From positions 1 to 7,744 of the forward strand of contig CAZETL010000043.1 in NCBI GenBank assembly GCA_964515255.1: 7,744 nt of DNA, given 5' to 3'. The position numbers and the translations under genes were made by a program. The notes beneath the pieces were generated by a model, which searched no databases, was not told the DNA's origin, and worked only from the letters and a program-made list of their open reading frames with translations. This stretch comes from GCA-016699975 sp964515255. GTDB taxonomy: Bacteria > Patescibacteriota > Minisyncoccia > Moranbacterales > UBA1568. Below are positions 1 through 6,466 of this stretch, in pieces. Position 1 is the first letter of the stretch; every line of letters starts with the position of its first letter.

Positions 1-255
1 GGACTTTTTGGAATTAGGGGTGGTCTCCTTTTTCTTTTCACGTATTCTTCTCACAAGAGAGATAAAGACAAATCGAATGAGGAGAATTCCTATGAGATAG
101 GGGAGGAAAACGACAAGGATTGAAAGAAAGGGCTTGATGATTGATTCGGGCGGAATGACGAACTTGTCCATATTTTTGGATACAAAAAAGGTCTCCCGTC
201 GGCGGTTATTCTTGCGAATAACCCATCCTCCCTTTCGGGTGGAGACCATGAACAT
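1..255 (-). CDS. Partial membrane protein, function unknown (runs off left edge)
   Basis: This minus-strand frame is open from an in-frame TAA at 322-324 to the left edge, so the C-terminus is outside the window. From the ATG at 253-255 it gives 85 residues: a basic N-terminal part (STRKGGWVIRKNNRRRE), then a hydrophobic segment at about residues 44-66 (PFLSILVVFLPYLIGILLIR), then a strongly basic tail (RRIREKKKE). This suggests a membrane protein with at least one transmembrane helix and cytoplasmic basic flanks. The start is uncertain: the frame stays protein-like upstream (AWSEIHEHKHGLLIGT), so a TTG at 304-306 is also possible, and no Shine-Dalgarno is visible at either. I do not recognise the family. 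The overlapping plus-strand frame at 134-325 has a less natural composition and is treated as a shadow. Confidence 0.5.
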   Translation of the reverse strand, partial: MFMVSTRKGGWVIRKNNRRRETFFVSKNMDKFVIPPESIIKPFLSILVVFLPYLIGILLIRFVFISLVRRIREKKKETTPNSKKS

Positions 256-477
256 AGTACCGATCAGAAGACCGTGTTTATGTTCATGGATTTCAGACCA
301 TGCCAAGCCCGAAGGATTGGTTTAGGTCAATTCAGTTGTGACTTTACTTTACAGTATGTAGGTGGGTTTTATCAAGAGCAAAGAGAGTGTTTTGCAATCT
401 TGAAGATGTTTGCAATAATCCCGAGTGTAATCATTCGTTGAAAATATACCTTATGGAGAAAGCTCAAAAAAAAAGCT

Positions 478-1128
478 TTGCGGATAGGTATAGCTGTAGT
501 TCTATTCTTGGGAATTGTCCTTGTGGTTAGCTATCAATACGGAAAGTCCCTAAATATGGCTAGTACTCAGGATGCGCCCAAAATACAAGAAAAGTCGGTA
601 CTGCCTCTTGTGGATTCTGGCGAGAAAAGCGCTCCTGTGGTTACTAAACCGGTTGAAAGTTGGAAAATATACAGTGATAAAAAGTTTGGCTTCGAGTTCA
701 AGTACTCTAGCAAGTATTTTGTTAAGACTTCTAATGGTACAAAAGGGACTAGTTATGTGATACAAAACGAGTTGGTTAAAGTTGCTGATTTTGATTTTAT
801 AAAGTGGAAAGGAACGGTAATCGAAGAGGGCACGCCGGGTACGTTTTGGAACAAGCTCGCTTATTCCAACTGGAAATATTTTTCCGATAATTTTAAGAAA
901 ATTCAACCTGGGAACTGTAGCGAGGAGAGCATTGTGCATGTTCCTGGTCCTACTGTCGCCGATAGACCAAGGCTATGCGATATAAATAAGCAATCTGATT
1001 TTATAAAAGTTGAAACCGAAAACTACACAATATTCTATACCAAAGACTTTGAAGTAAGGTGGGGGTTGGACGGAAAAGATAAAGACTTAGTCAGTAAAAT
1101 GACTGCCACTTTCAAGTTTATCGAGTAA
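478..1128 (+). CDS. Membrane-anchored hypothetical protein, probable broken N-terminus
   Basis: The 216-residue product begins with an uncleaved-anchor-like helix (RIGIAVVLFLGIVLVVSYQYG). A polar linker of about 35 residues follows, then a globular domain starting near WKIYSDKKFGFEFKYS. This W..Y.....F.F.Y opening is common in small exported proteins of CPR bacteria, where the function is unknown. Two cysteines (in GNCSEE and RLCDIN) could form a disulfide outside the membrane. The only in-frame start is the TTG at 478, with no ribosome-binding site. An ATG at 453, followed by a run of nine A (466-474), lies in a different frame. Removing one A would join it to give MEKAQKKALRIGIAVV, a typical basic N-terminus for a helix inserted with its N-terminus inside. 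The true gene may therefore be 453-1128 with an indel or slippage site. It lies alone on this strand, diverges from the left-edge gene and ends at a strong terminator. Its AT-rich codon use differs by eye from the housekeeping block. Confidence 0.75.
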   Translation: MRIGIAVVLFLGIVLVVSYQYGKSLNMASTQDAPKIQEKSVLPLVDSGEKSAPVVTKPVESWKIYSDKKFGFEFKYSSKYFVKTSNGTKGTSYVIQNELVKVADFDFIKWKGTVIEEGTPGTFWNKLAYSNWKYFSDNFKKIQPGNCSEESIVHVPGPTVADRPRLCDINKQSDFIKVETENYTIFYTKDFEVRWGLDGKDKDLVSKMTATFKFIE

Positions 1129-1173
1129 CTTTTGGTGTGGTGTTTTCGGAAAAGAAAAAAGGTATCTGATATG

Positions 1174-1207
1174 AAAAACCCCTGTTAGATTTCCTAACAG
1201 GGGTTTT
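1174..1207 (+). terminator. Strong rho-independent terminator, probably bidirectional
   Basis: A perfect 10-bp stem, CCCCTGTTAG (1179-1188) with CTAACAGGGG (1194-1203), encloses the 5-nt loop ATTTC. It is flanked by five A on the left and four T on the right, so it can act on either strand. On the plus strand it ends the 478-1128 gene, 45 nt after the stop. On the minus strand it could end the long operon that finishes with the RDD gene. Confidence 0.9.
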
Positions 1208-1218
1208 AGTTACGGGCG

Positions 1219-1494
1219 TTGCCGTTTCGATGGGAAGTTAATTCTGTTCCCACAGAATGTTGTTGGTTCCGTCGCCATAGCCTGTTTGATCAGAACATCG
1301 TCCAGCTCATCTACGGGAACCGCATTTCGATCATCAACCTGAACACGGAGCGAGTCGTCATCATTGAGAATAAAGAGCTTGCCGACTTCCAAAAAGTTAT
1401 ATTCCGCCAACTCTACGATAAGCTTCCACTACCAGAGAGCCACCTACCGAAGAATCCAACTCGCATTCAACGCGTCTCCATGCCAGCTAAGTAG
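1219..1494 (+). pseudogene. C-terminal fragment of a TrmB-like transcriptional regulator
   Basis: The stretch IYGNRISIINLNTERVV, then IIENKELADFQKVIFRQLYDKL, resembles the C-terminal effector-domain end of TrmB-type regulators of CPR bacteria. There the pattern is roughly IYGDKVAII.L....VIIENKE.A..Q...F..LW. The N-terminal winged helix and most of the effector domain are absent: the frame is closed by TAG at 1207-1209, directly beside the terminator. The only start is a TTG at 1219 with no ribosome-binding site. The first 25 residues or so (rich in Trp, Cys and Arg) do not look like protein sequence. I read it as the tail of a decayed or truncated gene. Its 3' end overlaps the convergent RDD gene by 28 bp. 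The family call is from memory of the motif and is moderate; non-expression is inferred. Confidence 0.5.
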
Positions 1495-1864
1495 CCGTGC
1501 AGGGTAGTGCCCGTCAAACACACCGCCGGGAGTTGAAACGCAAACATATTAAGAACAAAAAGATCAAACGGGATATAGAAGTAGATAAAGAGAGAAGCAA
1601 AACTCAAAGTATACAGTATGTTATACAGTGTATACCTCAGGAATGACGGTCTATCCTTCCAGCGCGTATTCATAAGCAACATACCAAAATCCCTCCTCCC
1701 AGGAATACCGTAGCAGAAGGTCTCATACAAAAAAATATTGCTACTAATAGCCATTTCCAAGAGAGAGAAAATCCAAAAACAGGCAAAAATGGAGCCGAGA
1801 GAACAACAGCAAAAGACGCGTTCACAATGGATGCCCCTATTTTATTGGAGAGATTCCTATACAT
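1467..1864 (-). pseudogene. RDD-family membrane protein gene, frameshifted
   Basis: Two minus-strand frames make one plausible protein. The first starts at the ATG at 1862-1864, behind a GAGGAGG Shine-Dalgarno with short spacing. It reads MYRNLSNKIGASIVNASFAV and continues through a hydrophobic stretch to VAIFF. The second carries LYETFCYGIPGRRDFGMLLM, a further hydrophobic region and the end LTGTTLHGYLAGMETR. The break is at seven T (1729-1735, A on the plus strand). One extra T joins the frames into a protein of about 132 residues. That protein has the RDD-family layout: an N-terminal R..A..(I/V)(D/N) helix, a G.R..G segment, and a C-terminal helix ending in a TGTTLHG.LAG motif. RDD proteins are small multi-pass membrane proteins of mostly unknown role. 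The gene starts 31 nt after the tsaC stop and is probably the last gene of the operon. Whether the break is real decay, slippage or an assembly error cannot be told from this sequence. Confidence 0.65.
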
Positions 1865-1895
1865 ATCCTCCTCTATTAAGAGAGAAATGTCCTCC

Positions 1896-2498
1896 TCAGG
1901 TGAGACGATCCATAAAAGGCTGCTCCAGAATCCTTGTTTCTCCCCGACGTAGCACTTCTACTTCCTTACCATCGAATCGGACAAGCGTGGACGGACTTCC
2001 CTTCATAGATCCAGCATCGACAAAAAAATCAGCCAGACCCCCAAAATATACTTCCGCTTCAGCAATCGTCTCCGCTGGCTTCAGCCCCTCAGGATTCGCT
2101 GAAGGCGCAATAACTGGACCAGAAACACGAAGCATACCGCGGAGCACTGGACTGCTCGGAACTCGAAAAGCGAGTGACCCAACACCACGGTGAAGATATG
2201 AGAATTGATTGGGAAATGCAGGAAGAATAACGCTTACTTTTCCCGGCCACACCGTGCCAAGAAATTGCCTTTCTTCCGAAGACAGCCTCCGCCCAAAACG
2301 CTCGACATCGCAAAGATCGGCAAGAAGTATGATGCACGGCTTTTTTTCATTCCTTCCGCGAACCAAATAAAGCCGTTCAACGGAATCAGGAAGAAGCGCG
2401 GAAGCAACAAAACCATAAATCGTGTCCGTCGGGATAACACCAATCTCACCGGCAGAGAGACGGCTCCCAGCCTCTGGTAATGAAATTCTTGTCAGCAT
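1896..2498 (-). CDS. tsaC: Threonylcarbamoyl-AMP synthase (TsaC/Sua5/YrdC family)
   Basis: The protein makes threonylcarbamoyl-AMP from threonine, bicarbonate and ATP. This is the first step of t6A synthesis at position 37 of ANN-decoding tRNAs; TsaD, TsaB and TsaE complete it. The 200-residue single-domain protein has the YrdC hallmarks: PTDTIYG at residues 23-29, the nucleotide-binding stretch LVRGRNEKKP (about 45-54, replacing the usual KxR..kP), WPGKVSVIL, AFRVP, the PSAN motif in VIAPSANPEG, and STLVRF near the end. There is no Sua5 C-terminal domain, so TsaC/YrdC type fits better. I chose the ATG at 2496-2498 over an upstream TTG at 2523-2525, because the protein then begins just before the conserved fold and the start overlaps the exonuclease stop (ATGCTGA). 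This 7-nt overlap suggests translational coupling. The gene is essential in most bacteria. Confidence 0.92.
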   Translation of the reverse strand: MLTRISLPEAGSRLSAGEIGVIPTDTIYGFVASALLPDSVERLYLVRGRNEKKPCIILLADLCDVERFGRRLSSEERQFLGTVWPGKVSVILPAFPNQFSYLHRGVGSLAFRVPSSPVLRGMLRVSGPVIAPSANPEGLKPAETIAEAEVYFGGLADFFVDAGSMKGSPSTLVRFDGKEVEVLRRGETRILEQPFMDRLT

Positions 2499-3277
2499 AG
2501 GGAAAGCCGAAGTCCGACAGGGCAATGATCTGACCCGAAAACATCCGCAAGGAGAAATGCATCAAGCACCCGCTCCCGCATCGATTTATCAACAAAAAAG
2601 TAATCGAGACGCCAGCCAACATTTCGATCTCGGGCTCGCGTCTTCAAGTCCCACCAAGTATAATATCCGCTCCCCTCACGGAAAAGGCGTAGCGTATCGA
2701 CGAATCCTCGCCCTACAAGCTGATCAATCCACTCGCGTTCAATAGGTAAGAATCCGGAAACTCCAGCATTCTCCTTTGGACGCGCGAGATCGTTTTCGGT
2801 ATGCGCGGTGTTTACATCGCCGCAGAAAACTACATTCTTGCCGCGTTCTCGAAGCTTTGAAATATACTCCAAGAATTCCCGATAGAACTCAAGCTTATAT
2901 CTGAGGCGTTCCTCGCCCGAACCTCCGTTCGGAAAATAGACATTGAGAAGCGTGAAGCTTTGATACTCAACCTCGATCAACCTCCCTTCTTTCGAAAGGA
3001 GATTGTTCCCGAAATCTGTCCGGATTTCGAGGGGCGATTCTTTCGAATAGACTGCGACGCCGCTGTATCCCTTTCGTTCACTCGCCGAGTGCCAATGCGA
3101 TTCATAACCGTCTGGACATCTGAGTCGCTCCGAGAGTTGATCCGGGTGCGACGCTTTTGTTTCCTGTACGGCGACGATATCATACTCGCCCCTCTCTATC
3201 CATTCAACGAATCCTTTTCGCTCCGCGGCACGAATACCGTTTACATTCCACGAAAGAAGCGCAATGCTTTTCTGCAT
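2492..3277 (-). CDS. xth: Exodeoxyribonuclease III / AP endonuclease (Xth family)
   Basis: This metal-dependent nuclease cuts DNA at abasic sites and removes 3' blocking groups in base excision repair. The full 261-residue endonuclease/exonuclease/phosphatase fold is visible: SWNVNGIRA (residues 9-17), the metal-binding Glu of QETK (E39), GYSGVAVYSK (70-79), the NVYFPNG motif with Y114, CGDVN with D154 and N156, NVGWRLDYFFV with D225, and the catalytic SDH at 249-251. Length and motif order match bacterial ExoA/Xth. The ATG at 3275-3277 (MQKSIALLSW) is preferred to a TTG 18 nt upstream, since it is a few residues before the first motif. No Shine-Dalgarno is visible. It lies 118 nt after miaB, with a possible promoter between, and overlaps tsaC by 7 nt. 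The final residue is a cysteine immediately after the fold. Confidence 0.95.
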   Translation of the reverse strand: MQKSIALLSWNVNGIRAAERKGFVEWIERGEYDIVAVQETKASHPDQLSERLRCPDGYESHWHSASERKGYSGVAVYSKESPLEIRTDFGNNLLSKEGRLIEVEYQSFTLLNVYFPNGGSGEERLRYKLEFYREFLEYISKLRERGKNVVFCGDVNTAHTENDLARPKENAGVSGFLPIEREWIDQLVGRGFVDTLRLFREGSGYYTWWDLKTRARDRNVGWRLDYFFVDKSMRERVLDAFLLADVFGSDHCPVGLRLSLC

Positions 3278-3296
3278 AAACGAGCAAAATTCCAAG

Positions 3297-3323
3297 ATTA
3301 TATTTTCATCCTACCACGGCAAA
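3297..3323 (-). promoter_or_regulatory. Possible promoter for the xth-tsaC-RDD unit
   Basis: A perfect minus-strand TATAAT lies at 3302-3297, 19 bp before the xth start codon. The best -35 candidate is TTTGCC (3323-3318) at a short 15-bp spacing, which is weak. The intergenic position supports it. If used, the leader would be only about 13 nt long, consistent with the absent Shine-Dalgarno. Confidence 0.3.
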
Positions 3324-3352
3324 GATCCGGAAGAAATGATGAACCACCCCCT

Positions 3353-3379
3353 CTTCCACTTCTTCCAATTCTTCCAAAA
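3353..3379. repeat. Three imperfect 9-bp tandem units
   Basis: CTTCCACTT, CTTCCAATT and CTTCCAAAA follow each other directly on the plus strand just beyond the miaB stop. They share CTTCCA and differ in the last three bases. The array is short and may be chance low-complexity sequence. Confidence 0.35.
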
Positions 3380-3395
3380 AATTGCTGAACACCAC

Positions 3396-4550
3396 TCAAG
3401 TCAAGTTGCGAAAAGCTCTCCCATTCACTAAAGTGTCCAATTCCTTCCAGCGTCGCTTTTTCTCATCGTAAGGAACATCGTCAGGGAATTTGGAAGCTGA
3501 CGTCCCGTGTCGTGGCGAATACCACGCAACGTAAGCCTTTTCAAATCCAGCCCTCCTTGCAAGGTCGAGCGTCAATCCGAAATCTTCAAGCGATTCGCCC
3601 GGGAATCCGACAATGATGTCTGTTGTAAATCGAGCATCGGGAATTCGGCCGCGAATCTTCTTAAGGAGTGAAAAATATTCGTCGCGAGTATACCACCGAT
3701 TCATTCGTTTCAGAACAGTGTCACTCCCAGCTTGCACCGGGAGATGAATCAATCTATCGATATTGTCATGCTTCGCGATAATCTCAATAAGTTCATCGGA
3801 AAAATCCCACGGGTTCGACGAGATAAACGAAAGCTTTCGGACACCAGGAAGCGATGCTATCACGTCAAGAAGTTCAGGGAAAAGCGTTGGGATTCGATGC
3901 CTCCCCAAATGTTTCACCATAACCGGCTTCACTTCACGCCCTCCCGGAAGTCGGAATGAGTCAACGCGTCCGCCAAGCGCATCCACAAAGAAGTCTGCTC
4001 CGTACGAATTCACATTCTGTCCGAGAAGAAGAATCTCGTCTCGACCAAAGCGAATGGCCTCCTCCGCCTCAGAAACAATGTCCGCAAACGGCCGCGATCG
4101 CTCTTTCCCGCGAGAAAACGGCACAATACAGTAAGTGCAGAAATTATTACATCCATTCGAAATGGGGATGGATGCAAGTTTCCCCATAGCGCGCTTCGGC
4201 ACATATTCGAAGCCAACTTCTTCAAGCGAAAGAAACTGCACATCAGGGAGTCGCTCGCGAAGCGCTTTCATCATTTTCCCCGAAGGCTCCCGACTCGCCG
4301 CACCAATAAGACACCCCGTAACTACAAACGTGAGTTCTGGCTTTTTTATCCGAAGCGACGCAAGGTTTCTGATGAGTCCAAAGACCTTCTCCGCAGCGCG
4401 TTCGCGCACCACGCATGTGTTGATCACAATAGTATCCGCATCCTCTTCGGATTGAGCCACTTCAAATCCGCGCGATTCGTAGAAAGAAGCAATCCGCTCG
4501 CTATCAGCCACATTTTGCTGGCATCCGAATGTTTTGAGGAAATATTTCAT
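3396..4550 (-). CDS. miaB: tRNA-2-methylthio-N6-dimethylallyladenosine synthase (MiaB), TRAM-less
   Basis: MiaB is a radical-SAM methylthiotransferase that converts i6A to ms2i6A at position 37 of UNN-decoding tRNAs. The N-terminal UPF0004 domain carries the three auxiliary-cluster cysteines: C10 (TFGCQQN), C46 (NTCVV) and C80 (TGCL). The radical-SAM motif CNNFCTYC gives C134, C138 and C141. LLGQNVNSYG, IHLPVQAGSD, MNRWYTRDEY and TDIIVGFPGES follow in family order. TFGCQQN...DSERI favours MiaB over MtaB or RimO. Two oddities are visible. About 30 residues (roughly ADFFVDALGG to HRIP) are inserted after LLGQNVNSYG. The protein also stops at residue 384, soon after KKRRWKELDTLVN, so the usual C-terminal TRAM RNA-binding domain is missing; no TRAM-like sequence is seen in any frame just downstream. 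It starts 29 nt after rlmN, probably in one transcript. No Shine-Dalgarno is seen. Confidence 0.93.
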   Translation of the reverse strand: MKYFLKTFGCQQNVADSERIASFYESRGFEVAQSEEDADTIVINTCVVRERAAEKVFGLIRNLASLRIKKPELTFVVTGCLIGAASREPSGKMMKALRERLPDVQFLSLEEVGFEYVPKRAMGKLASIPISNGCNNFCTYCIVPFSRGKERSRPFADIVSEAEEAIRFGRDEILLLGQNVNSYGADFFVDALGGRVDSFRLPGGREVKPVMVKHLGRHRIPTLFPELLDVIASLPGVRKLSFISSNPWDFSDELIEIIAKHDNIDRLIHLPVQAGSDTVLKRMNRWYTRDEYFSLLKKIRGRIPDARFTTDIIVGFPGESLEDFGLTLDLARRAGFEKAYVAWYSPRHGTSASKFPDDVPYDEKKRRWKELDTLVNGRAFRNLT

Positions 4551-4579
4551 AAAATCAGCTCTGACATCTTTGCTTTTAT

Positions 4580-5671
4580 TTAGCTTCCTTCAATCACACT
4601 GCCTTTCAGAGTTACTTCTCCAGCGAGCTGTCCGCATGCGGCAGCAATATCATCTCCCATTGTCTTCCGAACCGTTACCACAATGCCAGCATCCCGCAAA
4701 TTTTTCGCAAATGCAGCAACCGACGCTTGTTCACTCTCTCGGTATGGATTCGACGTCTCGTTATATGGGATCAAGTTCACCTTCACCTTTCCGATCCGAC
4801 GAGAAAATTGGATGAGTTTTTCCGCATCAGACGACGAATCATTTTCGCCCCGGATCAAGATATGTTCAAAAGTGAGATGCCGACGCCGCTCATCGTGCCG
4901 GGCGAAGTATTCCAAAGTCCATTCGGCAAGTTTATCAAGAAAGCCATCGAAAGACGTAGGCATAAGACGACTTCGAGTTGCAGAATCAGCGCNNNNNNNN
5001 NNATGGAGAGAAACGGCGAGCCGGACCGGCGGCCAGAGCGGATCATCAAGAAGCCTGCGCATTGCCGGCAAAAGCCCCACCGTCGAAACAGTGATACGCG
5101 TCGGACCAATATCAGTGTATTCGAGAATTTGACAGATCGCCTCGCGGACCGATTCATAATTTGCAAGCGGCTCTCCCATGCCCATAAAGACCACGTTCGT
5201 GATGCGCTCCGAGTTATCAGTGCCCGCGCCTATTTTGCGACGTGTGGCCAGTCGGTGTTGCCAAAAACGGATTTGATCGACAATTTCGTCCGCTGTGAGA
5301 TTTCTAGAGAGACCCATGCGTCCCGTAGCACAAAACGAGCAGCTCATTGCACATCCGATCTGAGATGACACGCACACGCTCCAATGACCGCGTGCATTTC
5401 TCATGAGAACTGTCTCAATCCTTGTTCCGTCCGCGCACTCAAGAAGCGCTTTCTCCGTATCGCCGCGACGGCTGGAAAGCACAATCGACTCCCTGAGCGA
5501 TATCCAGGGCATATGCGAGAGCTTCTCGCGCATTTCCTTTGAAAGCGTCGTTATTTCTGCCCACTCAGCAATAGCAGGATCAAAGAGAGCGCGCAAAACC
5601 TGCCTCCATCGGAAGATTGGTGCATCCGGAAACAACTCAAAGAAAGAAAGTCTTCTCGTGATTACTTTCAT
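4580..5671 (-). CDS. rlmN: 23S rRNA (A2503-C2)/tRNA (A37-C2) methyltransferase RlmN, interrupted by N gap
   Basis: RlmN is a radical-SAM enzyme that methylates C2 of A2503 in 23S rRNA and of A37 in some tRNAs, using a methyl-cysteine intermediate. The protein of about 363 residues has the N-terminal accessory domain (FRWRQVLRALF), VCVSSQIGCAMSCSFCATG with cluster cysteines C107, C111 and C114, and C100 at the position of E. coli Cys118. It also has the SAM-binding FMGMGEPL (162-169), RLAVSLH (217-223), and GDDIAAACGQLAG with the methyl-carrying cysteine C346. Ten N (4993-5002) fall right after SLH. Family spacing suggests that only about one base is really missing there. The ATG at 5669-5671 gives a normal N-terminus. 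It is 98 nt downstream of lexA and 29 nt upstream of miaB. No strong Shine-Dalgarno precedes it. Confidence 0.95.
   Translation of the reverse strand: MKVITRRLSFFELFPDAPIFRWRQVLRALFDPAIAEWAEITTLSKEMREKLSHMPWISLRESIVLSSRRGDTEKALLECADGTRIETVLMRNARGHWSVCVSSQIGCAMSCSFCATGRMGLSRNLTADEIVDQIRFWQHRLATRRKIGAGTDNSERITNVVFMGMGEPLANYESVREAICQILEYTDIGPTRITVSTVGLLPAMRRLLDDPLWPPVRLAVSLHXXXXADSATRSRLMPTSFDGFLDKLAEWTLEYFARHDERRRHLTFEHILIRGENDSSSDAEKLIQFSRRIGKVKVNLIPYNETSNPYRESEQASVAAFAKNLRDAGIVVTVRKTMGDDIAAACGQLAGEVTLKGSVIEGS
4993..5002. other. Assembly gap (10 N) inside rlmN
   Basis: Ten consecutive N mark a scaffold join. The rlmN frame is the same on both sides if ten bases are counted, but the resulting protein has nine residues between SLH and RSRLMP where the family has six. 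A true gap of one base would restore both frame and spacing. Confidence 0.95.
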
Positions 5672-5679
5672 AGCTGCTC

Positions 5680-5708
5680 ATACTAGATCACTCTCGTTAT
5701 TCGTTCAA
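5680..5708 (-). promoter_or_regulatory. Possible promoter for rlmN-miaB
   Basis: On the minus strand TTGAAC (5708-5703) is followed after 17 bp by TAGTAT (5685-5680), only 8 nt before the rlmN ATG. Transcription from it would give an almost leaderless mRNA. Spacing is ideal and the matches moderate. The 98-nt lexA-rlmN gap shows no terminator, so read-through from lexA is equally possible. Confidence 0.35.
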
Positions 5709-5769
5709 GTCGGAATTCCCCTCACCATCTTGCAACAGACGAGAAGCTCCTAAGATGCCAAATCAAGCG

Positions 5770-6420
5770 TCAACCAAGCTTTAGAACGTCAATCACTTTC
5801 CCATTGAGCACAAAATTATCCTCTGCCGTAAGAAAAATTGCTTTGTGCTTTGGATCCGTGGATTCTGGAAGGAGAACGATATTCCTCCCATCAACGCTTC
5901 GGAATGTTTTCACCGTAGCAAGACCATCGATCACAACCAACACCTTGTCCCCAGTTTTATATTCTTTGACATCTCCATTCACCAAGACAAAGTCTCCATC
6001 TTCAATAGTCTTTCCCTCCACGAAAGCCTTGTTCATGCTAGTTCCGGAGATTTGCACGGCGAATACATTTTTACTGCTCTTCACAATCTTCCTCGAAACT
6101 TTGAGGTATCCCTCAACGTACTCATCAGCAAACGAGAGCGCAGTACCCGCATTTGCCATTCCAAGAATAGGAATATTCACAAACATATTGCTCGTCAACT
6201 CTTTGAGACGTATGCCGCGATCTTCACGAGTTCGTTCGATATAACCCTTTTCTTCAAGTTGGTTGAGGTACATAAAAAAGCTCCGAAGACTCCTCAATTT
6301 CAGCCCAAGACGACTGGATTCCTCTTTGATCTCGCGGACTGTTGGCATTTGTCCTCTTTCGAGAAAAAACTGCTTAATAGCCTGGAGTACGATCTTCTGC
6401 TTCGGCGTTAAAATGTTCAT
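5770..6420 (-). CDS. lexA: LexA repressor, self-cleaving SOS regulator
   Basis: LexA represses DNA-damage genes and inactivates itself by RecA-stimulated cleavage. The 216-residue protein begins with the LexA-type winged helix (LTPKQKIVLQAIKQFF, then PTVREIKEESSRLGL and LEEKGYIER, about residues 4-63). The C-terminal S24 peptidase domain has the Ala-Gly cleavage site A91-G92 in ILGMANAGTAL, the catalytic serine S128 in SGTSM, and the catalytic lysine K171 in TVKTF. All parts needed for autocleavage are present. GDFVLVN and GDKVLVV strands are also typical. Recognition-helix residues differ from E. coli, so a different operator is expected, and the palindrome directly upstream is the likely one. 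The ATG at 6418-6420 is the natural start; no Shine-Dalgarno is seen. The next genes downstream are rlmN and miaB; xth farther on would be a logical SOS-linked target if transcription reads through. Confidence 0.93.
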   Translation of the reverse strand: MNILTPKQKIVLQAIKQFFLERGQMPTVREIKEESSRLGLKLRSLRSFFMYLNQLEEKGYIERTREDRGIRLKELTSNMFVNIPILGMANAGTALSFADEYVEGYLKVSRKIVKSSKNVFAVQISGTSMNKAFVEGKTIEDGDFVLVNGDVKEYKTGDKVLVVIDGLATVKTFRSVDGRNIVLLPESTDPKHKAIFLTAEDNFVLNGKVIDVLKLG

Positions 6421-6439
6421 ACATTTTGTTTACTTATTA

Positions 6440-6466
6440 TACATATGAAATTATATTTCATATGTA
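6440..6466. promoter_or_regulatory. 27-bp perfect palindrome, candidate LexA operator
   Basis: TACATATGAAAT (6440-6451) and its exact reverse complement ATTTCATATGTA (6455-6466) flank the 3-bp centre TAT. The site begins 19 bp upstream of the lexA start codon and covers the -10 box. A 12-bp-arm palindrome at this place is the expected form of a dimeric repressor site controlling its own gene. That LexA binds it is inferred. Confidence 0.7.

Noticed and set aside
134..325. Plus-strand 63-codon ORF at the left edge
   Set aside because: Unnatural composition with no domain-like pattern; the opposite strand has a more convincing membrane-protein frame.
1210..1410. Minus-strand 66-codon ORF
   Set aside because: Antisense to the TrmB-like fragment, whose plus-strand translation matches a family pattern.
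1609..1635. GTATAC-bounded repeat resembling an operator
   Set aside because: It lies inside the RDD coding sequence and encodes a repeated YTLYNILYTL; arms are not complementary beyond the ends.
4727..5368. Long plus-strand ORF (213 codons) opposite rlmN
   Set aside because: Shadow of the well-supported rlmN gene; it also runs through the N gap and has no recognisable motif.
5804..6411. Two plus-strand ORFs opposite lexA
   Set aside because: Antisense shadows of a LexA gene with all catalytic residues present.
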